DNA of 11,096 nt. Origin: DASZGI01 sp035938995 (lineage in GTDB: Bacteria; Actinomycetota; Actinomycetes; Streptomycetales; Catenulisporaceae). A program made the translations under genes and the position numbers. Each line of letters opens with the position of its first letter. The first letter of the stretch is position 1. Positions 1 through 5,541 of this stretch are shown one piece after another. Under the pieces are notes generated by a model. The model was given only the letters and a program-made list of their open reading frames with translations, ran no database searches and was not told the DNA's origin. The stretch is from assembly GCF_035938995.1 (NCBI RefSeq), contig NZ_DASZGI010000248.1:1-11096 (forward strand), given 5' to 3'.

Positions 1-270
1 GAGCTGACCGAGCGGTCGGTGACGGCCCCGCGGGACCACGACTACGGCAGGGCGCTGACCCTCCCGGACGGCACCGGACGCGTCCGGAGGCTCTCGGAGG
101 GAGCGGGACGCGCGTTCAGCGGCCGTCACGTCCACGAAGTCGTCAACGAGGGCGCGACTACTGCGTACTCAGTGCACGTCTACAGCCCGGTGCTGCCGCT
201 CATGCGCCACTACGCGGCCAGCGGCGAGACGCTCGTTCTGGTGGGGGTGGAGACCCGGGAAGACTGGTAG
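1..270 (+). CDS. Cysteine dioxygenase, C-terminal part (5' end outside window)
   Basis: The reading frame is open from base 1 and ends at TAG 268-270, giving the last 89 residues. Cysteine dioxygenases are cytosolic mononuclear-iron cupins that oxidise L-cysteine with O2 to cysteine sulfinate. The C-terminal half of the cupin is visible: a histidine in the segment GRHVHEVVNEG matches the third iron ligand, and SVHVYSP matches the family's Ser-His-Tyr catalytic triad, whose Tyr is the one cross-linked to Cys in the mammalian enzyme. The two N-terminal iron-ligand histidines lie outside the window. A GTG at 19 could be read as a start, but it would cut the cupin fold, so I treat the gene as truncated by the window edge. 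Identification rests on motif memory, not a search. The thiol substrate could differ (for example 3-mercaptopropionate dioxygenase). Confidence 0.82.
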   Translation, partial: ELTERSVTAPRDHDYGRALTLPDGTGRVRRLSEGAGRAFSGRHVHEVVNEGATTAYSVHVYSPVLPLMRHYAASGETLVLVGVETREDW

Positions 271-275
271 CAGCG

Positions 276-318
276 GCCTGCGTCCGCGCCGCGGCGGTTC
301 GGACCGCATGACGCAGGC
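276..318 (+). terminator. Stem-loop after cysteine dioxygenase gene
   Basis: Nine-base arms (276-284 with 310-318, GCCTGCGTC/GACGCAGGC) enclose an inner 5-bp helix (294-298 with 303-307) closed by a TCGG loop. It starts 6 nt after the stop codon. There is no U tract, as is common for terminators in high-GC actinomycetes. Confidence 0.5.
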
Positions 319-335
319 GGCCGGGCCCGAGCCCG

Positions 336-354
336 GGGTCCTGCGGCAGGACCC
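336..354 (+). terminator. Second stem-loop after cysteine dioxygenase gene
   Basis: GGGTCCTG-CGG-CAGGACCC is a perfect 8-bp stem with a 3-nt loop. It lies 17 nt downstream of the first hairpin, so the two may act as a tandem terminator. No U tract follows. Confidence 0.5.
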
Positions 355-495
355 TGATCCGTCCCAGCGCGGACGGAACGCTGTCACAGGCGCGGGCGAG
401 CCCGTCTGGCGTGGCGGACAGCCCCCGTTGGCAACCGTTGCCCTGGCCCGCGCCCGTGCTGGTCCGCGGACGGGTGCGCGCTCCCCGCCGCCGCG

Positions 496-551
496 CTCCC
501 CTGCGGCCGCCGCTTTCGCCCTCGAGCCGCCCTCACTGTGCCGCAGGGGAG
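496..551. repeat. Inverted repeat with 12-bp perfect arms
   Basis: Arm CTCCCCTGCGGC (496-507) is matched exactly by GCCGCAGGGGAG (540-551) across a 32-nt spacer. It lies upstream of the AraC-type gene and just before a GGAAAAAAAC tract (565-574). It could be an RNA stem or a binding site for a dimeric protein; the sequence does not decide. Confidence 0.55.
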
Positions 552-585
552 GGCTGAGGGTATAGGAAAAAAACGAAGATCGCCG

Positions 586-615
586 TTGTACGCGCCCCGA
601 GCGCTCGCGTAGGTT
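586..615 (+). promoter_or_regulatory. Possible promoter of the AraC-type gene
   Basis: TTGTAC (586-591) and TAGGTT (610-615) are separated by 18 bp and resemble the -35 and -10 of the main actinomycete sigma factor. Transcription would start near 622, about 40 nt before the ATG at 663. Single weak promoter matches occur by chance in such DNA. Confidence 0.35.
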
Positions 616-662
616 CGAGGTGGAAGAGGAGGCCCGGCGCGCGGACGGAGAAGCGGGCGAGG

Positions 663-1574
663 ATGGCAGGACACGTCGACGTGCGGCGCGGCGCCGGGTC
701 GTTCGGCCGGTGGGAGACCGCGATCGGCCACCCCGCCCCCCGCCTGGACGGATTCGTGGTGCGCTACCGGGGCTTTCGGGTCCTGACCGCGGTGCCCCGC
801 TCGCGGATGGAGGTCCCGGTCGGGCTGCCGTGCGTGGTATTCGGGATCGACGACCCGCTCACACTGACCGAGGCCGCGTCCCCGGAGATTCCGCCGGTGC
901 GGCACCGCTCCTTCGTGGTCGGGCTGCGCACCAACAGCCTGCGCGGCACGCACAACGGCCGCGTCCACGGCATCGAGGTCATGCTCACCCCGTTCGGGGC
1001 GCACGCGCTGCTCGGCCACTCCATGGTGGAGCTCGCCAACGCCGTCGTCGACGCCGACGACGTCCTCGGCCCGAAACCCGTCGCACTGATCGAGGAACAG
1101 CTGGCGCAGACACCCACCTGGGCGGCCCGGTTCGACGTGCTGGACGAGTTCTTCACGCACCGCGCGCAGGTCGCCGCGAGCGCATTCGCCCCGGTCCGGC
1201 ACGCCTGGTCGCGGCTCGAGCGCGACATGCGGGCCGTCCCGTCCGGGCGGCTGGCCGACGAGCTGGGCTGGAGCCAGCGCCGCCTCGAACTGGCCTTCCG
1301 CCAGCAGATCGGGCTCTCCCCGGCCACCATCGCCCGGATGGCCCGCTTCCGCTGGGCGATGCGTCTGCTGGTGGGACAGCAGATCCCGCTGACCGAACTG
1401 GCGGTGCGGTGCGGCTACTACGACCAGTCGCACTTCAACCGCGAATTCCGCTCGGTCACCGGCACCACGCCGATCCGCTACCTGTGCGATTCGCGCGGTG
1501 ACGGCCCGGACGGCGACCTCGGCCAACCCGCCCGCATCGATGCCCGCTACGCAAAGCTTTCCCTTCTAGCATAG
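663..1574 (+). CDS. AraC family transcriptional regulator
   Basis: This is a 303-residue predicted DNA-binding regulator. The C-terminal part (about 190-275) is a double helix-turn-helix of the AraC/XylS type. The first helix-turn-helix runs about 195-216 (LADELGWSQRRLELAFRQQ). The second, about 242-263, ends in the family signature, here CGYYDQSHFNREFRSVTG followed by TPIRYL. The N-terminal 150 residues match the ligand-sensing half common in this group but show no sugar-binding cupin signature I can name, so the effector is unknown. A purine-rich GCGAGG directly abuts the ATG at 663; a GTG at 681 is an alternative start. The stop at 1572-1574 lies inside the repeat cluster in front of the TetR-type gene, 58 bp upstream of that gene's start, so the two may be co-transcribed or cross-regulated. 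Confidence 0.85.
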   Translation: MAGHVDVRRGAGSFGRWETAIGHPAPRLDGFVVRYRGFRVLTAVPRSRMEVPVGLPCVVFGIDDPLTLTEAASPEIPPVRHRSFVVGLRTNSLRGTHNGRVHGIEVMLTPFGAHALLGHSMVELANAVVDADDVLGPKPVALIEEQLAQTPTWAARFDVLDEFFTHRAQVAASAFAPVRHAWSRLERDMRAVPSGRLADELGWSQRRLELAFRQQIGLSPATIARMARFRWAMRLLVGQQIPLTELAVRCGYYDQSHFNREFRSVTGTTPIRYLCDSRGDGPDGDLGQPARIDARYAKLSLLA

Positions 1575-1592
1575 AGGCTAGCATCGTTAGCC
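1566..1592. promoter_or_regulatory. Candidate TetR operator with overlapping repeats
   Basis: Two overlapping inverted repeats lie in front of the TetR-type gene: CTAGC-6-GCTAG (1566-1581) and GGCTA-7-TAGCC (1576-1592). CTAGCAT also occurs as a direct repeat (1566-1572 and 1578-1584, 12-bp period). TAGCAT resembles an actinomycete -10 box, so a repressor bound here would block transcription. Autoregulation by the adjacent TetR-type protein is typical of the family but is inferred here. Confidence 0.5.
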
Positions 1593-1632
1593 GCCCGTGC
1601 CGTGTGCGGCCGAATAGACGGAGCGCCTCTAT

Positions 1633-2205
1633 ATGCCGCGTGCAGGACTAAGCCAGCAATCCGTTCTCGACGCCGCGCTGGCCGTGGTGGATGAGGCGGG
1701 CGCGGCCGGGCTCACCCTCGCCGCGGTCGCCGCACGGACGGGCGTCGCCGTGCCCTCGCTCTACAAGCACGTCGACGGACTGCCCGCACTGCGCCGCAAG
1801 GCGACCGTCGCAGTCCTCGACGAATTCACCGCCTACGTCACGGCGGCGGTGCTCGGACACAGCGGACCCACCGCTCTGGCCCGATTCCTGTACGCCTACC
1901 GCGAGTTCAGCCGCACATACCCCGGCCGCTACCAGCTGACTGTCCCGGCCGACGACCTGGGAGACCCCGCGGTTGCCGAGGCCGGGCGCCGGGCGGTCGG
2001 CGTGGCGTTCGCAGTGCTCGAAGGCGCCGGAATCACCGGCGAGGACGCGGTACACGCGACCCGCTGCCTGCGCGCGGCGGTCCACGGCTTCGTGATGCTG
2101 GAGATCTCCGGCGGCTTCGGGCTGCCCGAGTCCATCGACGAGAGCTTCGAGCGCCTCGTCGGGATGCTCGTGGCGAGCGTCTTCCCCGATTCCGCGCCCC
2201 ACTGA
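1633..2205 (+). CDS. TetR/AcrR family transcriptional regulator (WHG-type C-terminal domain)
   Basis: This is a 190-residue one-component repressor-type protein. The N-terminal helix-turn-helix is clear at about 10-50: LDAALAVVDEAGAAGLTLAAVA, a turn at RTGVAV, then the recognition helix PSLYKHVDG. The remainder (about 75-185) is the ligand-binding, dimerising bundle. The segment AVHGFVMLEISGGFGLPES resembles the WHG-type C-terminal domain common in actinobacterial TetR proteins. The start is supported by GGAG at 1620-1623, 9 nt before the ATG. The ligand and target genes cannot be read from the sequence. Candidates are its own promoter repeats (1566-1592) and the downstream exported propeller gene. 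Confidence 0.88.
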   Translation: MPRAGLSQQSVLDAALAVVDEAGAAGLTLAAVAARTGVAVPSLYKHVDGLPALRRKATVAVLDEFTAYVTAAVLGHSGPTALARFLYAYREFSRTYPGRYQLTVPADDLGDPAVAEAGRRAVGVAFAVLEGAGITGEDAVHATRCLRAAVHGFVMLEISGGFGLPESIDESFERLVGMLVASVFPDSAPH

Positions 2206-2250
2206 CGAAGCACCGCTGACGAATCCGCAGCCCGGCCGCTGCCGGTGCGG

Positions 2251-2265
2251 TGTCGGCCGCCGACA
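2251..2265. terminator. Small palindrome/hairpin after the TetR-type gene
   Basis: TGTCGGC-C-GCCGACA is a 15-nt near-perfect palindrome 46 nt after the stop codon. In RNA it makes a 6-bp stem with a 3-nt loop. A weaker GCAGC/GCTGC stem (2227-2242) precedes it. It could be a weak terminator or an operator for the next gene. Confidence 0.35.
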
Positions 2266-2376
2266 ACGCAGGCCGCTGACGTTGGCGGCTGCGCCCTTTG
2301 CCGCGGCGCCGTGCGGGCGCAGACTGCGCTCCAGACCGCGCTACCCACTCGTAACATCTCTGAGGGAACGAACACC

Positions 2377-3618
2377 ATGTCGATCTCCCGCACGAAGCCC
2401 CGCAGTGTCCTGCTGTGCGCCCTCGCGGCCGGCAGCCTGGTCACGCTCGGCGGCGTCGCGCCCCAGGCCGCCTCCGCGGACACCGGCTCGCTGCACGACG
2501 TCCTGCTGATCGGGAACGCCGTGTCCGGCACGGTCAGCTTCATCGACCAGAGCACGTTCCAGAACCTCGGGTCCTTCAACATCGTCCCCGACCTCCAGCA
2601 GCGCCTGGCGAGCTTCAGCGTGATCCAGTGGATCGACTACGGGCTCGCCAACGCCGACGAGGCGACAGTGGATCCGTCGGTCGGCGGAACCCGCTACGTG
2701 GACGACATGACCGTCTCCCCGGACGGCAAGACCCTCTACGTCTCGCGCGCCAACCTCGACGACGTCGCGGCGTTCGACCTGGCCACCCACGCCGAGCTGT
2801 GGCACACCCAGGTCGACGGCATCCACGCCGACCACATGGCGCTGTCCCCGGACGGCAGCACGGTCGTGGTCTCGGCCACCACGTCGCAGGTGGCAGACGT
2901 CTACAACGCGGCCACCGGCGCTGAGATCGGAACCTTCGCCACCGGCTCGTATCCGCACCAGAACAACTTCACCGCCGACGGCAAGTACATCTACAACGAG
3001 AGCATCGGCGTCACGCTGCTGCCCAAGTCGCTCAACGCCCTCAAGGGCGCGCTGCAGCTCGAACTCGTCGACGCCAAGACCCTGCAGGTCGTCAAGAAGT
3101 GGACGTTCCCATACGGGCTGCGGCCGTTCGTGATCGCCGCGGACGGCACCACCATGTACGCCGACCTGTCCTACCTCAACGGCTTCATCAAGTACGACCT
3201 GAACTCGAGCACCACGCTCGCCACGGTCAACCAGCCGTTCAGCGCCAGCGCGGCGAACGAGAACCCGGACAACTACCCGCAGAACTCGGCCCACCACGGC
3301 ATCGCGCTGTCCGGTGACCAGACCAAGCTCTGCGACGTCGGCACCATCGACGACTACGCCAAGATCGTGGACGTCAACTCGCTCACCACGCTGGCCACGG
3401 TCAACTACCCGACGGGCAGCATCCCCTACTGGGCAGCGACGAGCGTCGACGGCAACTACTGCTTCGTCCCGCTGAGCGCCGGCAACGCCGTCTCAGTGAT
3501 CAGCTACTCCACCGGTCAGGAAGTCGCCCGCATCCCGGTGGGCAACTTCCCGCAGCGCGGACGTCTGGCGAAGGTCACCGACGCCGCGATCGCCGGGCTC
3601 GACTCCTCCGCCGGCTGA
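2377..3618 (+). CDS. Exported YVTN-like beta-propeller protein, function unknown
   Basis: This is a 413-residue secreted protein. I chose the ATG at 2377 over earlier in-frame codons because it has GAGGGAA at 2362-2368 (8-nt spacing) and begins a classical signal peptide: basic SISRTKPR, a hydrophobic core, then a likely signal peptidase I cut after AASA (about residue 34). The mature part has blade-like repeats of the type S-P-D-G-x-T-L-Y-V...V...D, seen near 113-137, 156-181, 196-207, 307-333 and 355-385. This is the YVTN/YncE-like seven-bladed propeller pattern. Such proteins have been linked to binding, adhesion or lactonase-like activity, but no catalytic residues are identifiable here. 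There is no sorting signal or transmembrane tail, so it is probably released. The gene stands alone and is followed by a strong hairpin. Confidence 0.8.
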   Translation: MSISRTKPRSVLLCALAAGSLVTLGGVAPQAASADTGSLHDVLLIGNAVSGTVSFIDQSTFQNLGSFNIVPDLQQRLASFSVIQWIDYGLANADEATVDPSVGGTRYVDDMTVSPDGKTLYVSRANLDDVAAFDLATHAELWHTQVDGIHADHMALSPDGSTVVVSATTSQVADVYNAATGAEIGTFATGSYPHQNNFTADGKYIYNESIGVTLLPKSLNALKGALQLELVDAKTLQVVKKWTFPYGLRPFVIAADGTTMYADLSYLNGFIKYDLNSSTTLATVNQPFSASAANENPDNYPQNSAHHGIALSGDQTKLCDVGTIDDYAKIVDVNSLTTLATVNYPTGSIPYWAATSVDGNYCFVPLSAGNAVSVISYSTGQEVARIPVGNFPQRGRLAKVTDAAIAGLDSSAG

Positions 3619-3633
3619 CCCCTCCGCGGAGGC

Positions 3634-3693
3634 ACTCGGCCCCGCTGGACACCGATGGCGGCTGCGGACCGTCGGCGCCCAGCGGGGCCGAGT
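3634..3693 (+). terminator. Terminator-like hairpin after the propeller gene
   Basis: A perfect 15-bp stem (ACTCGGCCCCGCTGG, 3634-3648, with 3679-3693) encloses 30 nt that contain a further CCGA/TCGG helix (3652-3655 with 3672-3675). It begins 15 nt after the stop codon. No U tract follows the stem. Confidence 0.7.
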
Positions 3694-3700
3694 TCGTGCG

Positions 3701-3809
3701 GTCTTCGGTGTCGACCCGGGGCTTTAGGGCGGCTGTAGATCGTGTGGCAGGGAGAAGGGCGCCCCCGCCACACGATCTTTCGCAGCCGCCCCGGGCCGAC
3801 ACCGAAGAC
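3701..3809. repeat. 109-nt nested hairpin between propeller and PucR-type genes
   Basis: Arms pair in four helices: 3701-3713 with 3797-3809 (13 bp, GTCTTCGGTGTCG); 3715-3719 with 3791-3795 (5 bp); 3728-3735 with 3783-3790 (8 bp, GGCGGCTG); and 3738-3748 with 3767-3777 (11 bp, GATCGTGTGGC). That is 37 pairs, interrupted by small bulges, around an 18-nt apical loop. The right arm is followed by TTTCT. It starts only 7 nt after the previous hairpin. It may be a bidirectional terminator, a structured leader for the downstream regulator, or a remnant of a small palindromic element. From 3810 to 3935 I see only a weak -35-like TTGACC (3821-3826) and the ribosome binding site of the next gene. Confidence 0.75.
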
Positions 3810-3935
3810 TTTCTGCACCCTTGACCGTGCCCTCTCGCCGTGCCATCCGCGGCCCGCTGTGCCAGAGTTCTTCCTGGTGTCGGCAGACCGAGGCGGCCTC
3901 GCCGGCCAACGGCTCGGGCGAGGAGGCGCAGCGGC

Positions 3936-5120
3936 GTGGTCGAGCGGTCAGGCCGGAAGGCGGTGCGGGATCTGATCGACCAGATACGGTCGGACCCCGC
4001 GGTCCTCGACGGTGCCGTGGACGCGGCGCGCGGCTACGCACCGCTGATCGCGCAGCTGCCCCGGGCGCAGGTGCGGCATCATGTCGCGGCACTGATCAAC
4101 GTCGTCATCGCCGCGTACAGCGAGACCGGGGAACTGGGGGAGGGCGCGAAGGCGGCGGATGAGCTGGCCTTCGACCGGGTGGTGCAGGGCGTGCCCCTCG
4201 CGGCGCTTCTCGACGGTTTCCAGGCCGGACGCGTCTACGCCATGTCCCGGCTGATCGACGCGGCGCAGGACGCCGGACAGACCGACGCCGTGCTCGGAGC
4301 GCTGGTCGAGCTGGACACCTACAGCCACGAGCTTCGCAACCGTCTGATCGACGCCTATCGCAGCCGGGAGGCCGAACTCGCCCGCAACGGCTACTCGGCG
4401 CGGGCGCGGCTGCTGCGCGAACTGTTCCACGGCGAGGCGGTCGCGGAACAGCAGGACGGCCACCAGGACTACAACGCACCGACCGCCTCGTCACCGCTGA
4501 ATCCGGCCCGTCCCTATCACTGCCTGATCGCCGACCTGACCGATCCGAACCGCGCGGCGCCGCTTGAAGCCCTGATCGCAAGCGCCGGCGGGATATCCGG
4601 GTTCGTCGACGGTTACCTGTGCGGCGTCAGCCCGCGGCTGCCCGCCGTGGACCGGCTGCTGCACGAGGTGCTCGTCGTCGCGTCGCCGCCGGTCCGGCTG
4701 ACCGGCCTGTCCGGGGCGTATCAGGCCTGCGGCATCGCGATGACCGCCGCCCGCACGCGCGGACTGCTCGGCCTTCAGACCGTGACCGGACTGGCGCTCG
4801 CGTCCGCGGCCGACTCCCAGCCGCAGATCGGCTGCCTTCTGGCCGGGTCGCTGCTCGCGAAGCTCGATCCGGCGGACGCATTCCACCGCCTGCTGGCCGA
4901 GACGGCGCTGGCCTACCTGGGGCACGGCAAGCGCACGGACACGACGGCCGTCGCGCTGCACGTGCACCCCAACACGGTGAAGCACCGGCTGCGCCGACTC
5001 GGCGAGCTGACCGGGTTCGACGCGGGGCCCGGCCCGGCGCCGCAGGACACCCTCGGCGACGCGGTGCGCTGGTGGTGGGCGCTGACCGTGTGGTGCAACG
5101 AGGGGTCAGGGCGCGCCTAA
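3936..5120 (+). CDS. PucR/CdaR-type transcriptional regulator
   Basis: The predicted protein has 394 residues if started at GTG 3936, which has AGGAGG at 3921-3926 with 9-nt spacing. The frame is open further upstream to an ATG at 3840, but that would add an Arg/Pro-rich, unconserved-looking tail. Residues about 6-140 are alpha-helical and resemble the RsbRD-type N-terminal sensor domain found on many actinobacterial PucR-like proteins. A middle GGDEF-like CdaR segment spans about 185-300. The C-terminal part (about 317-363) is the PucR helix-turn-helix: ETALAYLGHGKRTDTTA, then LHVHPNTVKHRLRRLGELTG. These regulators usually activate metabolic genes in response to small molecules. The inducer and targets are unknown here. 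The gene is followed by hairpins and appears monocistronic. Confidence 0.83.
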   Translation: MVERSGRKAVRDLIDQIRSDPAVLDGAVDAARGYAPLIAQLPRAQVRHHVAALINVVIAAYSETGELGEGAKAADELAFDRVVQGVPLAALLDGFQAGRVYAMSRLIDAAQDAGQTDAVLGALVELDTYSHELRNRLIDAYRSREAELARNGYSARARLLRELFHGEAVAEQQDGHQDYNAPTASSPLNPARPYHCLIADLTDPNRAAPLEALIASAGGISGFVDGYLCGVSPRLPAVDRLLHEVLVVASPPVRLTGLSGAYQACGIAMTAARTRGLLGLQTVTGLALASAADSQPQIGCLLAGSLLAKLDPADAFHRLLAETALAYLGHGKRTDTTAVALHVHPNTVKHRLRRLGELTGFDAGPGPAPQDTLGDAVRWWWALTVWCNEGSGRA

Positions 5121-5142
5121 GCGCGCTCGCCGCGTTGGGCGA

Positions 5143-5166
5143 AGCACCCCGGGACTATCCGGTGCT
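5143..5166 (+). terminator. Stem-loop downstream of the PucR-type gene
   Basis: AGCACC (5143-5148) pairs with GGTGCT (5161-5166) around a 12-nt loop. A 6-bp GCGCGC-CTAA-GCGCGC stem (5111-5126) overlaps the stop codon just upstream. Either may end transcription; both lack a U tract. Confidence 0.4.
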
Positions 5167-5182
5167 CCTCCTTGGGCGCATT

Positions 5183-5202
5183 CGAGACGACCGGTCGTCT
5201 CG
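5183..5202. promoter_or_regulatory. Perfect 20-bp palindrome, operator candidate
   Basis: CGAGACGACCGGTCGTCTCG is fully symmetric. The core GACGACCGGTCGTC has the look of operators used by TetR-family dimers, with a CCGG centre and 10-bp half sites. It lies about 63 bp after the PucR-type gene and about 180 bp upstream of the chitinase promoter, so its regulated gene is unclear. As RNA it would make an 8-bp stem with a CCGG loop and could double as a terminator. Confidence 0.55.
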
Positions 5203-5248
5203 GTCCTCTCGCGCGCAGCGGTCCCGGGGTGTGATCCGACGCCCATTA

Positions 5249-5268
5249 TTAAACACACCCTTAAACAC
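5249..5268. repeat. 8-bp direct repeat TTAAACAC
   Basis: TTAAACAC occurs at 5249-5256 and 5261-5268, a 12-bp period, in the most AT-rich patch of this region. It may be a tandem protein-binding site. No known family box is matched with confidence. Confidence 0.45.
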
Positions 5269-5285
5269 GTCCTAGGAGCTCAAAC

Positions 5286-5310
5286 GCCCTCTAGACGGGC
5301 TCGAACCGTC
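5286..5310 (-). other. tRNA T-arm look-alike, no intact tRNA
   Basis: On the minus strand, 5310-5294 reads GACGG-TTCGAGC-CCGTC: a perfect 5-bp stem with a 7-nt loop that fits the T-loop rule TTCRANN. The seven bases after it (TAGAGGG, 5293-5287) would be the 3' acceptor strand, but no matching 5' acceptor (CCCTCTA) or anticodon arm exists upstream. It may be the 3' remnant of a tRNA gene left at an integration site, or chance. Confidence 0.3.
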
Positions 5311-5361
5311 GACGTCACCGGGCCGTGCGTTTCCTGTATGCACAGAGATGCGCTCGACTTC

Positions 5362-5390
5362 TTGACCAACCAACTGGTCTAGTCCAATCT
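5362..5390 (+). promoter_or_regulatory. Possible chitinase promoter
   Basis: TTGACC (5362-5367) is a good -35. At 17-bp spacing stands CAATCT (5385-5390), a weak -10 that keeps the conserved A and final T. The DasR-type box lies across the spacer and -10, as expected for repression. Transcription would start near 5397. Confidence 0.45.
5373..5388. promoter_or_regulatory. DasR-responsive element (dre) of the chitinase gene
   Basis: ACTGGTCTAGTCCAAT matches the known dre pattern ACTGGTCTAGACCAGT at 14 of 16 positions, including the whole TGGTCTAG core. DasR is the GntR-family repressor of chitin and N-acetylglucosamine genes in Streptomyces and relatives, released by amino-sugar phosphates. 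Its position over the predicted promoter and ahead of a GH18 chitinase supports function. DasR itself is not in the window. Confidence 0.75.
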
Positions 5391-5489
5391 AAGCGTGGGT
5401 CCGGAGCCCCGGCGCGTGCCCCGGCGTCCCGCGTTGTCCCCTGCGGCGCGGCGCACCGGTCGGCCCGGTCCGTCCGCCCGCCTCGACCC

Positions 5490-5521
5490 GCGGTGCCGTC
5501 ATGCGTCCGCGCCGGCACCGC
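5490..5521 (+). other. Hairpin in chitinase mRNA leader
   Basis: GCGGTGCCG (5490-5498) pairs perfectly with CGGCACCGC (5513-5521) around a 14-nt loop. It ends 7 nt before the ribosome binding site GAAGAGG (5529-5535). It may stabilise the message or affect initiation. Confidence 0.45.
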
Positions 5522-5541
5522 CCGCTTCGAAGAGGCGATCC

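Larger units (their letters stand above)
271..662. other. Intergenic stretch between cysteine dioxygenase and AraC-type genes
   Basis: No convincing gene lies here. The open frames on both strands are GC-rich shadows without recognisable domains or ribosome binding sites. The stretch holds two hairpins just after the dioxygenase stop, a long inverted repeat at 496-551, a run of seven A at 567-573, and a possible promoter for the downstream regulator. Confidence 0.6.
5121..5541. other. Regulatory intergenic region before the chitinase gene
   Basis: This 421-bp stretch has no plausible gene. From left to right it holds a hairpin after the PucR-type gene, a 20-bp palindrome, an AT-richer patch (about 5240-5270) with a direct repeat, a tRNA T-arm look-alike, the chitinase promoter with a DasR box, and a 5' leader of roughly 145 nt ending in a hairpin before the ribosome binding site. 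Confidence 0.7.

Noticed and set aside
384..1526. Long minus-strand open frame (380 codons) opposite the AraC-type gene
   Set aside because: It overlaps a clear AraC coding region, has no recognisable domain, and its Arg/Gly/Val-rich composition is typical of antisense frames in high-GC DNA.
2341..3297. Minus-strand open frame of 318 codons opposite the propeller gene
   Set aside because: Same reason: shadow of a gene with a signal peptide and conserved blades.
3701..3809. Mobile miniature element (MITE) as a firm call
   Set aside because: No target duplication flanks the hairpin and its ends do not resemble the IS630 ends in this window, so I kept it as an unexplained hairpin.
3840..3935. 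Upstream ATG for the PucR-type regulator
   Set aside because: It adds 32 Arg/Pro-rich residues without a ribosome binding site, while GTG 3936 has AGGAGG at 9 nt.
5286..5400. Functional tRNA gene on the minus strand
   Set aside because: Only a T-arm and acceptor-like strand are present; there is no matching 5' acceptor, no 7-nt anticodon loop on a 5-bp stem and no D arm.
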